Shown here in pieces: positions 19,401-26,471 of a stretch of DNA of 64,000 nt. The DNA is from Amycolatopsis sp. GM8 (GTDB taxonomy: Bacteria; Actinomycetota; Actinomycetes; Mycobacteriales; Pseudonocardiaceae). The DNA lies in assembly GCF_021653975.1 (NCBI RefSeq), contig NZ_JAJKFK010000008.1, positions 248,001-312,000 on the forward strand, given 5' to 3'. Under the pieces are notes generated by a model. That model had not been told where the DNA came from. It did no database searches and was given only the letters and a program-made list of their open reading frames with translations. How positions within the stretch are numbered: position 1 is the first letter of the stretch; each line of letters starts with the position of its first letter. A program made the translations under genes and the position numbers.

Positions 19401-20645
19401 CATCCCGACGAAGTCGGTGATGAACGTGCGTTCGGTCAGCTCGGGGCGGTTGAGGTAGCCCTCGGCCAGCCCGATCCCCGAGATGCCGAGTTCGCCGAGC
19501 TCGCCCGCCGGGAGCACGCGGTCCGATTCGGGATCGAGGACCACCATGGAATAGGTGGGCAGCGGCACCCCGATGGTGACCGGCCGCTGTGGATGGAGCG
19601 TGGTCCAGCTCGCGGTGACCGTTGCCTCGGTCGGGCCGTAGACGTTGAGAAACCGGCGGCCCGGCCGGTACCAGCGCTCGACGAGATCCGGGGGACACGT
19701 TTCCCCGGACACCAGGAGAAATCGCAGGCCCGCGACGTTCTGGCCGAGGGTCGTCAGCACCGTCGGGACACAGCACAGTGCGCTGACCCGCTGGTCTTCG
19801 AGGAACGTGCGCAGGTCGTCCCCGACGAGATTCACGCCGGCCGGTTTGGGCACGAGGGTGGCGCCGACCATCCACGACAGCCAGATCTCCTCCACGGAGA
19901 AATCGAAGGCCACCGTCATGCCCTGGTACATCCGGTCCGTCCCGGTGAGCCCGTAGGTGTCGGCGGCGACCCGGACGAAGTTGCAGATCGCGCTGTGCCG
20001 CACGGGCACGCCCTTGGGGCGCCCGGTCGAGCCGGACGTGTAGATCACGTAGCAGATGTCGTCCTGCCCGGTGCCGGTGATCGCCGGCCGTGGCGTGGAT
20101 TCGGCGGCCGGTTCGGAGTCGAGTTCGTCCAGGGACACCGGCACGGTGCATTCGCGCATGGCCTCGATGGCGCTGCCGGCGTCGCCGCTGCACAGCACCA
20201 GGCGCATGCCGGAGTCCGAGGCGATGTACGCCAGCCGGTCCGGCGGGAAGGCCAGGTCCAACGGTACGTAGGCCGCGCCCGCCTTGAGCACCCCGAGCAC
20301 CCCGACGTAGGCGTGTTCCGGCCGGTCGAACAGGAGCCCGATCCGATCGCCCGGGCCGACACCGCGCCGCACGAGCGAATGCGCCAGCCGATTCGCTCGC
20401 TCATCCAACCCGGCGTAGGTGATCGTGACGTCCTCGCCGTCCACCGCCAGCGCATGGCCCTGCCCCGCCCGCAACAGCTCGCGGCACCGGTCCTCGAACA
20501 GGTTCTCCAAGCGCTCACCCGGGTGCCACCTGATCGTCATTTCGCTGTCCGCGGTTGCCGCCGTCCCGGCCGGCAGCGACCACAATCGAGCACGCGGTAC
20601 ATCGCCGTGTGCTCCGCTGGTTCTCTCCTCAAGATCCGTTGTCAT
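16476..20645 (-). CDS. Pls/PosA-family membrane NRPS (cationic homopoly-amino-acid synthetase)
   Basis: A 1389-residue single-module synthetase. Residues ~45-545 are an adenylation domain (A3 motif YTSGSTGRPKG 202-212, A8 region GRIDTQVKVRGYRIE, A10 Lys537 in LPSGKADR). Residues ~560-635 are a carrier domain with phosphopantetheine Ser596 in LGLDSLLLA. From ~660 onward it has alternating hydrophobic segments and three soluble hexapeptide-like blocks (IGADAVIRKDTYLNG; IGKKNFVGNNIAYPAG; IGDHCTLNMASALQGHSLED). There is no canonical condensation or thioesterase domain. This is the plan of epsilon-poly-lysine synthetase and PosA, which polymerise one diamino acid at the membrane. With EctB coupled behind it, the substrate is most likely diaminobutyrate. 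The ATG at 20645 follows GAGGG. Confidence 0.85.
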   Translation of the reverse strand: MTTDLEERTSGAHGDVPRARLWSLPAGTAATADSEMTIRWHPGERLENLFEDRCRELLRAGQGHALAVDGEDVTITYAGLDERANRLAHSLVRRGVGPGDRIGLLFDRPEHAYVGVLGVLKAGAAYVPLDLAFPPDRLAYIASDSGMRLVLCSGDAGSAIEAMRECTVPVSLDELDSEPAAESTPRPAITGTGQDDICYVIYTSGSTGRPKGVPVRHSAICNFVRVAADTYGLTGTDRMYQGMTVAFDFSVEEIWLSWMVGATLVPKPAGVNLVGDDLRTFLEDQRVSALCCVPTVLTTLGQNVAGLRFLLVSGETCPPDLVERWYRPGRRFLNVYGPTEATVTASWTTLHPQRPVTIGVPLPTYSMVVLDPESDRVLPAGELGELGISGIGLAEGYLNRPELTERTFITDFVGMPANPSDRIYRTGDLARMTSAGDFEHHGRIDTQVKVRGYRIELTEIESVMREVPGIAQTVVSSYRPQPELVELVAYFSLRPEADRDVDYADLIDLRLRQRLPDYMVPAYLQQVAEVPMLPSGKADRKHLPAPESTRRLATRGEHVPPSGPAETVLAESLADLLDVDRVSVTSDFFTDLGLDSLLLARFVSAVRQRADLPAMSMRELYRHRCVRDMVAALRQATPASSTSAEAARHAALPPAKGRPRYALCGALQLMAFLAYLTLTALLVNYGFGWAISAGSPVLVYARLTAFGAGTLLASGLLPIAVKWLLIGRWRPARIRIWSVGYVRFWIVKTLVIGNPFARLCVGSPLYNWYLRALGARVGPRALILTQHIPVCTDLVSIGADAVIRKDTYLNGYRADDGVLEIGTVEVGENAFVGEQSVLDVDTALGDGAQLGHASALHPGQLVPGGRCWHGCPARAAEGGCEYHATASRRCGWVRRTWYSIGRLLLASVVVGPLEVAVVALLFARATPLVHWVSGAQQPAEWAFYRDAMLIAGGLVVGAILVGGLAAGAAGRLLGWVVRPDRAYPLYGLHYSLHRTLNRVTNIRLLTLLFGDSSAIVHYLRALGYRLAPVVQTGSNFGTEIRHEMPTLSAVGTATMVSDGLSLLNAEFTSDAFRVRMTSIGKKNFVGNNIAYPAGGRTGDDCLLGTKVMVPVTGEVRTGVGLLGSPSFEIPRSVRRDHSFDHLATGPERARRLGAKNRHNATTAGLFLLVRWVYLTGLVIVALLPFGRTETTGVVAGTVGTVLLDLAFTVGYFALIERAALGFRRLSPKFCSIYQIPFWRHERFWKVPSIVFLRIFDGTPVKSLAWRLFGVRCGRRVFDDGCGVVERSLTSIGDHCTLNMASALQGHSLEDGVFKSDYVDIRAGATVGVAAFVHYGVVLGEGAGLSANSFLMKAQRPLPRSRWSGNPAAEITGPKNQLTQGEMAHEYRHN

Positions 20646-21230
20646 GATTCCCTCGCTGACAAAAGGGGATCCGCATCAACGTCACTACGCGATCTTTTTT
20701 GCCCCTGATACCCGAATATTGTGAAAATATCGAACGGCGTCGCTCGTCACGTTCGCAGTTACCCCACGATGGCCATCGCCGACCGACTGTCGCCCCGCCG
20801 GCAAAGACAGGACGGGCGCGGAGAATGCGCAGGGCCGCGCCCTCGTCGGACAGACCTACATGCCCGACTCAGCCTAGGTCGATTCGGCTGAGTACGCCTG
20901 CCGGTGCACGCGAAGACGCGATGTTTTCCGCCGGCGGCGTCGATACGGCGAAGGAATTTCAGCGCGACGACCAGCCATATCTCTAATCAAGTTCGGCATG
21001 CGCACGCTATTCGGTTCAGTGACCGCCATCGGCCGTTTGCGGTATGAATGCGTTCACCGCATCACCCAGATTGTCCGATGTGGACTGATGGGTGCGGAGC
21101 CGGGGTGGACACGATCTTGACCGCACCGATGAGTTCTGGGTGGATCCGGCGTCTGTACCCCTGGACACACCGACAGCGGTGGGGCGGAAGCAATCGATCC
21201 GGACAGTGATCCGGCGGGGTACGAGGCACG
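20646..21230. other. 585-bp intergenic region with synthetase promoter and an 8-bp inverted repeat
   Basis: Divergent spacer between the Pls/PosA-type gene and the FAD-monooxygenase gene. It is locally AT-rich at 20690-20730, where the synthetase promoter is expected, but no confident -35/-10 pair was assigned. ACTCAGCC (20867-20874) and GGCTGAGT (20886-20893) form a perfect inverted repeat with an 11-nt loop and no T-run, so it looks like an operator more than a terminator. Short frames here look non-coding. Confidence 0.5.
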
Positions 21231-22460
21231 GTGAGCGGTACCAGGGTGTTGGTGGCGGGGGCGAGCATCGCGGGGCCCGCGTTGGCGCACTGGTTGCGTC
21301 GGCGGGGGGCCGAGGTGACCGTGGTGGAGCGGGCCCCGGAGCTGCGTCCCGGTGGGCAGGCGGTGGATGCGCGCGGGGTGGCCAGGGAGGTCATCCGGCG
21401 GATGGGGCTGGACGCGGCGGTGCGGGCGGCCTGCACCGAGACCATCGGCGCGCACACCGTGGATGTGGACGGCAACGTGCTGGAGACCTACCGCGCGGAT
21501 GACGACGGCGGTGACGGGTACATCTCGGAGATCGAGATCCTGCGCGGGGACCTGTCCCAGGTGCTCCACGACGAGACCCGCGACGGTGTCGAGTACGTTT
21601 TCGGTGACCGGATCGCCGAGCTCACTCAGGACGCGGATGGGGTCGACGTGGTCTTCGCGGGCGGTGGCCGGCGGCGCTTCGACCTGGTGGTCGGGGCGGA
21701 TGGGCTGCACTCGGCGCTGCGCGCGATGGTCTTCGGGCCACGTGAGCGGTTCGTCCGCCATCTCGGGCACGTGCTGGCTTTCTACAGTGTGCCCAACGAG
21801 TTCGGGCTGGACCGCTGGCTGATCGAATATCAGGAGTCCGGGTCCGGGCGCTCCGCCCTCCTGCGGCCGATCCAGGACGCCACCCGGGGGATGGCCATGT
21901 TCTCCTTCCGTGCGGCCGACTTCGACGTCGACTACCGCGACGTCGAGGCCCAGAAGCGCCTGCTGCGCGAGCGGATGGCCGGCCTGGGCTGGTTGACTCC
22001 GCGCATCCTCGCGCATCTGGACGACACCCCGGACTTCTATCTCGACCAGGTCGCTCAGGTGGTGATGGACCGCTGGTCGAGTGGCCGGGTGGGGCTGCTG
22101 GGGGATGCGGCGTTCAGCTCGTCGCCGCTGTCCGGGCAGGGCACCGGGCTGGCCCTGGTCGGTGCCTATCTGCTGGCCGGCGAGCTGGCCGCCGCCGGGT
22201 GGGACCCGCAGGCCGGGTTCGCCGCCTACGAGGCGCGGATGCGTTCGTTCGTCGAGGCCAACCAGGAGATCGGCCGGTTGAACGCCCGCAGCCGCGACGT
22301 CCCCGGGCCGGACGCCGAGCCGAGCCCCGATTTCGCCGGCGAATGGTTCACCGAACTGGTCGGGTGCGCGCTCAATGGCATCGAACTGCCCGGCTACGCG
22401 GACGTGCCGGACTTCGGGGCCCCGGCCGGAACGCCGATACCCTCCTCGGCCAAACCGTAG
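21231..22460 (+). CDS. FAD-dependent aromatic-ring hydroxylase-type monooxygenase (TetX/PHBH family)
   Basis: Single-component flavin monooxygenase of 409 residues. The N-terminal Rossmann motif is VLVAGASIAGPALAHWLRRRG, the DG motif is FDLVVGADGLHSALR near 160, and the second FAD motif is RVGLLGDAAFSSSPLSGQGTGLALVGAYLLAGEL near 290. These are typical of NADPH-dependent hydroxylases acting on aromatic, polyketide or tetracycline-like compounds. The GTG start has a nearby GAGG. It is monocistronic on the plus strand and convergent with the enoyl-CoA-hydratase gene. Substrate unknown; drug-modifying enzymes of the TetX type belong to the same family. Confidence 0.85.
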   Translation: MSGTRVLVAGASIAGPALAHWLRRRGAEVTVVERAPELRPGGQAVDARGVAREVIRRMGLDAAVRAACTETIGAHTVDVDGNVLETYRADDDGGDGYISEIEILRGDLSQVLHDETRDGVEYVFGDRIAELTQDADGVDVVFAGGGRRRFDLVVGADGLHSALRAMVFGPRERFVRHLGHVLAFYSVPNEFGLDRWLIEYQESGSGRSALLRPIQDATRGMAMFSFRAADFDVDYRDVEAQKRLLRERMAGLGWLTPRILAHLDDTPDFYLDQVAQVVMDRWSSGRVGLLGDAAFSSSPLSGQGTGLALVGAYLLAGELAAAGWDPQAGFAAYEARMRSFVEANQEIGRLNARSRDVPGPDAEPSPDFAGEWFTELVGCALNGIELPGYADVPDFGAPAGTPIPSSAKP

Positions 22461-22499
22461 GCGTCACCTGACGTGCCGAGCCTCCCCGCAGTGGATTCC

Positions 22500-23756
22500 T
22501 TACTGCTGCCCAAGTGTGAGCGGTACGCCGAACAGAACGTGAGCGAGAGTGGCTTCGAGTTGATCGACGTAGTCGGACGCGTCGATCTGCCCTTCGAGCG
22601 CCGAATGCAACACGGGCAGGCTCTGCGCGCGTACGAGCACCGGCACGCCGAACTCGTAGGCCGCCGCCGTCCGGGAAGCGATGGTCTCCTCGCTCGCGCC
22701 GTCCTCGATCGGGACCTCGACGATGCGCTCGGGGGCGTCCGGGGCGAAGGTGGGCAGCAGCGGATGCCTTGTGCGAAGGGTGAACGTGCGCCACGACCGT
22801 GCCGTGTGAAGGTCGAGCGAGTTCTGCCCGCGTTCGACGCGATCGCGCATACGTTTGAACGCCCCGAAGATGAGCGGAGCGGTCGTAGCCGATGGCGCGA
22901 GCCGGGCGAACGCCGCGGTCTCCTTCTCGAATGCCGTGTCGACCGGCTCGGAGAGTGCGTCCAGCACGACACCGAGGATTTCCTGCCGCGCCGCAATGGT
23001 GATGTCGCCGGTGATGGCATCGAGTTCCGCACGCACGTGGGCCAGCTCGGCGTCGAAGTCCTTGTCGCCGGGGACGCCACCGGGAACCTGATAACCCTCG
23101 CGTTCCCAAGGCTGTCCACCACCGGCCGGGCCGACGCGGCGAAGCCATTTCTTGGCCTGCGCTTCGACGTCCTCGCGGGTCGATGCGAGCTCGTCGACCA
23201 GTCCGCGGTGGAGTGCCCACCGTGGGGTGTAGGCCGCTCCTTCGCCGACGGTTTCCCGGATCGCGGTCGCCATGCCGACCAGTCGCGCGGATCGCACCGT
23301 GCCACCGCCGCCGGGAAGGATGCCCATGGTTCGTTCCGCGAGCTGCCAGCGCACCGCCGGGTCATCGAGTCCCACCCGGTAGTGCGCGGCCAGGGAGATC
23401 TCGAAGCCGCCGCCGAGCGCCGAGCCGACCAGCGCGGCCGCGACGGGGCGTCCGATCGTCTCCAGGTCACGCAGTTGCTGGCGGAACTCGGCCGCGAGAT
23501 CCCATGCGGGCCCGGAATCGTTTGGGGCGTCCGTGGGCAGGTAGTCCGGGCCGGCGAAGAACGAGTTCTTGCTCGAGGTCAGAAGAACGCCGGACACATC
23601 GTCGATGTTGTCGCGGAGATACCGCAGTACGGCGTGGACGCCCTGCACGTGTGCGGACGTCACCAGGTTGGAGCGGGCACCTTCGGAATCGAAGGTGACG
23701 ACGACGAGTCCGCCTTCCGCGCGTTCCCAGCGAACCGAACCGGAACGGTCGACCAT
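22500..23756 (-). CDS. Enoyl-CoA hydratase/isomerase family protein
   Basis: A 418-residue crotonase-superfamily protein. The CoA-binding and oxyanion-hole segments are FFAGPDYLP and ALVGSALGGGFEISLAAHYRVG, followed by ERTMGILPGGGGTVRSARLVG, where the catalytic glutamates normally lie. At 418 residues it is longer than the ~260-residue stand-alone enzyme. The extra C-terminal ~170 residues are not recognised and do not contain an acyl-CoA dehydrogenase domain. Downstream of and probably co-transcribed with the LLM flavin oxidoreductase (13-bp gap), it belongs to the TetR-controlled unit. Confidence 0.8.
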   Translation of the reverse strand: MVDRSGSVRWERAEGGLVVVTFDSEGARSNLVTSAHVQGVHAVLRYLRDNIDDVSGVLLTSSKNSFFAGPDYLPTDAPNDSGPAWDLAAEFRQQLRDLETIGRPVAAALVGSALGGGFEISLAAHYRVGLDDPAVRWQLAERTMGILPGGGGTVRSARLVGMATAIRETVGEGAAYTPRWALHRGLVDELASTREDVEAQAKKWLRRVGPAGGGQPWEREGYQVPGGVPGDKDFDAELAHVRAELDAITGDITIAARQEILGVVLDALSEPVDTAFEKETAAFARLAPSATTAPLIFGAFKRMRDRVERGQNSLDLHTARSWRTFTLRTRHPLLPTFAPDAPERIVEVPIEDGASEETIASRTAAAYEFGVPVLVRAQSLPVLHSALEGQIDASDYVDQLEATLAHVLFGVPLTLGQQ

Positions 23757-23769
23757 GGGTATTCCTTTC

Positions 23770-24783
23770 TTATGAGTTGGCGGAGATGCCTGCGAGGGTT
23801 TCGGCGATGAGTTCCCGGGAACGCTGCCGAAGCTCCGGGTCCGTCACCATGTCGTGCAGCACGATCTCGGCGACGCCGGTTTCCCGGACCAGTGGTTCCA
23901 GTTGCTGTGTCAGGGACTTCGGCGTCCCCGAGATCTGCGCTGGAATGACACCGTTCTCGATCGTGCTCGACTGCCGTTTCGCCGAAGCGCTGAGCTCGGT
24001 TCGGGCCTGGGCCACCGTGGGGATCGGCCGGTCCTTACCGAGGGAACGCAGGGCCCGCGCGGGCCAGGTCAGCTCGTGCGCTGTCTCCTCGTCATCCGCC
24101 GCGACGATGTTCAGTCCGAGAACGATCTGAGGTTCTCCTGTTCCGAACGGTGTCGGCCGGAAGCTCTCGCGGTAGCGCTGGAGCGCGGGCCTCATGATCG
24201 CCGGGTTGATGTGCGCGCCGAACGTGTAGCCGATACCGAATTGACCTGCCAGTCCGGCGCTGCCACCGGATGAGCCCATCAGCCACATCCCGGGCACGTT
24301 GGTGATTCCCCGCGTCAGGTCGATCGAGGCGAACGGATGCGCCGGGTCGAACGCATGGTGGAAATAGCCGACGATTTCCCGCACCTGCTCGTCGAAGTCG
24401 TTCGACGGTGCCGACCGGCGGTCCTGGCGCAGTGCGAGGTCGACCACCGGGCCACTGGTCGAGCGGCCGAGGCCCAGATCGATCCGGCCCGGAGCCATGG
24501 CCCCGAGCATCAGGAAGCGCTCGGCGACGCTGAACGGACTGTAGTGATTGAGGAGAACCGCCCCGGACCCGAGCCGGATACGGGACGTCCGCGCGATGGC
24601 GGCCGAGATCATGATCGCCGGGTCGTGCGAGGCGTAGCTGAGGGCGCTGGGGTGCTCGCCGAACCAAACCCGGTGGTAGCCGGTGCGCTCCGCGTCCACC
24701 GCCGCGGCGAGTGCGCGCTCCAGCGCCATGGTCCGATCGTCTTGCGGCGCGATCGGCGCCAGTTCGAGCAGTGAATACCTCAT
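23770..24783 (-). CDS. LLM-class flavin-dependent oxidoreductase (luciferase-like)
   Basis: A 337-residue member of the bacterial-luciferase superfamily, MsnO8-like subgroup. It starts with LLELAPIAPQ, has the TGYHRVWFGEHPS barrel strand, and includes the conserved RIRLGSGAVLLNHYSPFSVAERFLML and GRIDLGLGRS. It would use reduced FMN supplied by a separate reductase to oxygenate a substrate. The ATG at 24783 is preferred because AGAGG lies just upstream; an in-frame ATG at 24801 lacks a ribosome site. First gene of a two-gene unit with the enoyl-CoA-hydratase-like gene. Two copies of the putative TetR operator lie in its promoter. Confidence 0.85.
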   Translation of the reverse strand: MRYSLLELAPIAPQDDRTMALERALAAAVDAERTGYHRVWFGEHPSALSYASHDPAIMISAAIARTSRIRLGSGAVLLNHYSPFSVAERFLMLGAMAPGRIDLGLGRSTSGPVVDLALRQDRRSAPSNDFDEQVREIVGYFHHAFDPAHPFASIDLTRGITNVPGMWLMGSSGGSAGLAGQFGIGYTFGAHINPAIMRPALQRYRESFRPTPFGTGEPQIVLGLNIVAADDEETAHELTWPARALRSLGKDRPIPTVAQARTELSASAKRQSSTIENGVIPAQISGTPKSLTQQLEPLVRETGVAEIVLHDMVTDPELRQRSRELIAETLAGISANS

Positions 24784-24812
24784 GCGTGCCTCTCGTGCCA
24801 TCGACCGGAGGA

Positions 24813-24834
24813 CCTAAACGGCGGGCCCCACCAC
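24813..24834 (+). promoter_or_regulatory. Putative TetR operator copy 1 (LLM oxidoreductase promoter)
   Basis: The left half CCTAAACGG followed by CGGGC and CCCACCAC matches the site in front of the TetR gene at 16 of 22 positions, including the first nine bases. It lies ~30 bp upstream of the LLM-oxidoreductase start, where binding would block transcription. Confidence 0.6.
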
Positions 24835-24842
24835 TTAAGCAT

Positions 24843-24864
24843 ATGGCGGGCCCCGCCGTTTTGC
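24843..24864 (-). promoter_or_regulatory. Putative TetR operator copy 2, inverted
   Basis: Reading the minus strand, AAAACGGCGGGG continues into CCCGCCAT, matching copy 1 at 17 of 22 positions. It sits back to back with copy 1, centres 30 bp apart, between the LLM-oxidoreductase start and the TetR stop. Tandem sites suggest cooperative binding. Confidence 0.55.
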
Positions 24865-24893
24865 AATCCGCGGCTGGCCCGGCGACCGGAACC

Positions 24894-25460
24894 TCAGGTC
24901 GCCGGGCTGATCCCCTCGATGGAGATCCGCAGGAGCCGGTGCACTTTCGACATCCGATCCGAATGGCCGGCCGTGGCCAGCACGAGTCCCAAGATGATCA
25001 TGAGCAGGTCGCCGGGTGTGATGTCCGACGCGATCTCGCCGGCCTCTTGGGCTCGGTGCAAGAGTGGCGTCACGGCGGTCTGCAGTGAGCTGAAACAGGA
25101 GTTGTCGGTCAGCGAACCGTCCGGCTCACCGTAAGAGAGCGCCGCCACGAGTCCTCTGGTCGATACGCAGTAATCGACGAGTTCGCGGAGCCACGCGAGC
25201 ACGACTTCCCGTGGTGCGTTCGGCGAGTCCTGAAGTGTGCGCGAGTACGCGCACAGATCGTCCACTCGTGCGCTCGACACGGCTTCGAGAAGCGCGTAAC
25301 GCGTGGGGAAGTGCCTGCGGACGGTCGCCGAGCCCACCCCCGCCACCCGGGCGATCTTCTCCAGCGACGCGTCACCGCCCTGGCTGGCAACCTCGGCCTT
25401 CGCAACGGCGAGAATCCGCTCGTAGTTGCGGCGGGCGTCGGCCCGCTGGGACGTGGGCAC
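24894..25460 (-). CDS. TetR/AcrR-family transcriptional repressor
   Basis: A 188-residue regulator. The N-terminal HTH reads RILAVAKAEVASQGGDASLEKIARVAGVGSATVRRHFPTRYALLEAV with the usual TetR recognition helix (VGSATVRRHF). The C-terminal ~120-residue ligand domain resembles the SACE_7040 type. It lies upstream of the LLM-oxidoreductase and hydratase genes on the same strand. The same 22-bp sequence occurs in front of its own start and twice before the oxidoreductase, which strongly suggests it represses itself and that unit. Ligand unknown. Confidence 0.88.
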   Translation of the reverse strand: MPTSQRADARRNYERILAVAKAEVASQGGDASLEKIARVAGVGSATVRRHFPTRYALLEAVSSARVDDLCAYSRTLQDSPNAPREVVLAWLRELVDYCVSTRGLVAALSYGEPDGSLTDNSCFSSLQTAVTPLLHRAQEAGEIASDITPGDLLMIILGLVLATAGHSDRMSKVHRLLRISIEGISPAT

Positions 25461-25475
25461 GGGTAACCTCCGACA

Positions 25476-25497
25476 CCTAAACGGTGAGGTCCACCGT
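25476..25497 (+). promoter_or_regulatory. Putative TetR operator copy 3 (autoregulatory site)
   Basis: CCTAAACGG is followed by a dyad with arms ACGGTG and CACCGT (N5 between). It is located 16-37 bp upstream of the TetR start codon. It shares its first nine bases with copy 1. Confidence 0.6.
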
Positions 25498-25607
25498 ATC
25501 AGACGGTGCGCCGGAGGACGGTCGCGTTCTTGCTACCTGCGGCACCTTCACTTTTTCGGAGGTCAGTCGCCGACACCCGGGTATTTCTGTTCGACAGCAC
25601 AAAAAAC

Positions 25608-25648
25608 GCGGGTGGCGGCCTCCTGCTGCATGGGTGACCGCCACCCGC
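25608..25648. terminator. Bidirectional intrinsic terminator (11-bp stem)
   Basis: GCGGGTGGCGG (25608-25618) pairs perfectly with CCGCCACCCGC (25638-25648). The right arm is followed by TTTT on the plus strand. The left arm is preceded by AAAAAAC, giving a T-run on the minus strand. It would end transcripts of the anti-sigma gene running leftward. Confidence 0.75.
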
Positions 25649-25654
25649 TTTTCG

Positions 25655-25687
25655 AGCGGCGGTTTCCTGGGGGACGAAACCGCCGCT
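25655..25687. terminator. Second hairpin just downstream of the anti-sigma gene (12-bp stem)
   Basis: AGCGGCGGTTTC (25655-25666) pairs perfectly with GAAACCGCCGCT (25676-25687) across a 9-nt loop, 14 bp after the anti-sigma stop. With the adjacent bidirectional stem it makes a tandem terminator. Confidence 0.7.
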
Positions 25688-25700
25688 GGTCTTGAGGGGA

Positions 25701-26471
25701 CTAGTGGCTGGGGTGAGTGACGGGTGGTTCGGCCGCGTGCTGGGTGCCGGGGACGTCGGTCTTTCGCGCGCCAGTGCTGTGGTTGTTGGCTTCGGAGGGC
25801 ATCGACGGCGTCGCGGCGCGGGTCTGGCCCGGCGGTTCGTGGCGCTCGGCCAGCAGCGCGGCGCAGTAGCCGTCGACCTTGTCCTTACCGCCGGCCGTGG
25901 TGATCAGGAAGGTGAAAGCCGGGCTCTCCAAGGCTTTTCCGTGTTCCGAACCGGCACCCGCCGTGTAGGCCTGGCACAGGCCCGTCAACGACGGCGTGGG
26001 GGACGCGCTGTGATCGTCGGCGTTCGCGCTGCCGGTCGGGTGGCCCGCCGCGTTCTCGTCCGATGTGGTCGAGGCCGCGGCAGCGGATGTGGTTGGCGCG
26101 GCACTGGAATTCCCACTGACGCTGGAATGTCCGCCCCCGGGTGTGGGCAGGTTGCCGGTCGCGGCCACCGCGGCGACACCTCCGGCGGTCACGACCGTGG
26201 CCGCGGCGGCCACCGCGGCGATCTTGGTCGTGAGTATTTTCGCCAGCGCGATCTTGATCATTGCGCGTCTCCGTAGCTGGGGGGCGGGGGAGAGACGAGC
26301 GGTCCGAAACGCCATGACCGCGGCGTTTTCGCCCGCCAGCTCACCGCCACGGGCCGGGGCAGCCGCCGCGTTGAGCAGGTCCGCAAGCCCACGGTCACCC
26401 GCGACACGTCGACCGCCGAGCAGTTGCTCAGCGGCCCGCCGGGGCAAGCGTCGAAATTGGTACGTGCTCAT
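25701..26471 (-). CDS. Putative anti-sigma factor: single-pass membrane protein with Ser/Thr/Ala-rich exterior
   Basis: A 256-residue protein coupled to the ECF sigma gene by a 4-nt ATGA overlap, the usual sigma/anti-sigma arrangement. Residues ~1-70 are basic and would be cytoplasmic. One hydrophobic segment (~80-104, IAAVAAAATVVTAGGVAAVAA) spans the membrane. The remaining ~150 residues are low-complexity Ser/Thr/Ala/Gly with a short ordered patch containing two cysteines (GLCQAYTAG and VDGYCAALL). No zinc-binding HxxxCxxC motif was seen in the cytoplasmic part. Assignment as anti-sigma rests on gene order and topology, not on a recognised domain. Confidence 0.6.
   Translation of the reverse strand: MSTYQFRRLPRRAAEQLLGGRRVAGDRGLADLLNAAAAPARGGELAGENAAVMAFRTARLSPAPQLRRRAMIKIALAKILTTKIAAVAAAATVVTAGGVAAVAATGNLPTPGGGHSSVSGNSSAAPTTSAAAASTTSDENAAGHPTGSANADDHSASPTPSLTGLCQAYTAGAGSEHGKALESPAFTFLITTAGGKDKVDGYCAALLAERHEPPGQTRAATPSMPSEANNHSTGARKTDVPGTQHAAEPPVTHPSH

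Noticed and set aside
16476..20645. Siderophore-type NRPS
   Set aside because: There is no condensation, epimerisation or thioesterase domain and no siderophore export or hydroxylase genes nearby; the membrane and hexapeptide-like architecture is that of Pls/PosA.
16764..20708. A 1314-codon open frame antisense to the Pls/PosA-type gene
   Set aside because: It is the mirror of a high-GC coding strand, with low-complexity Arg/Gln/Pro/His composition and no domain; the opposite strand has complete NRPS motifs.
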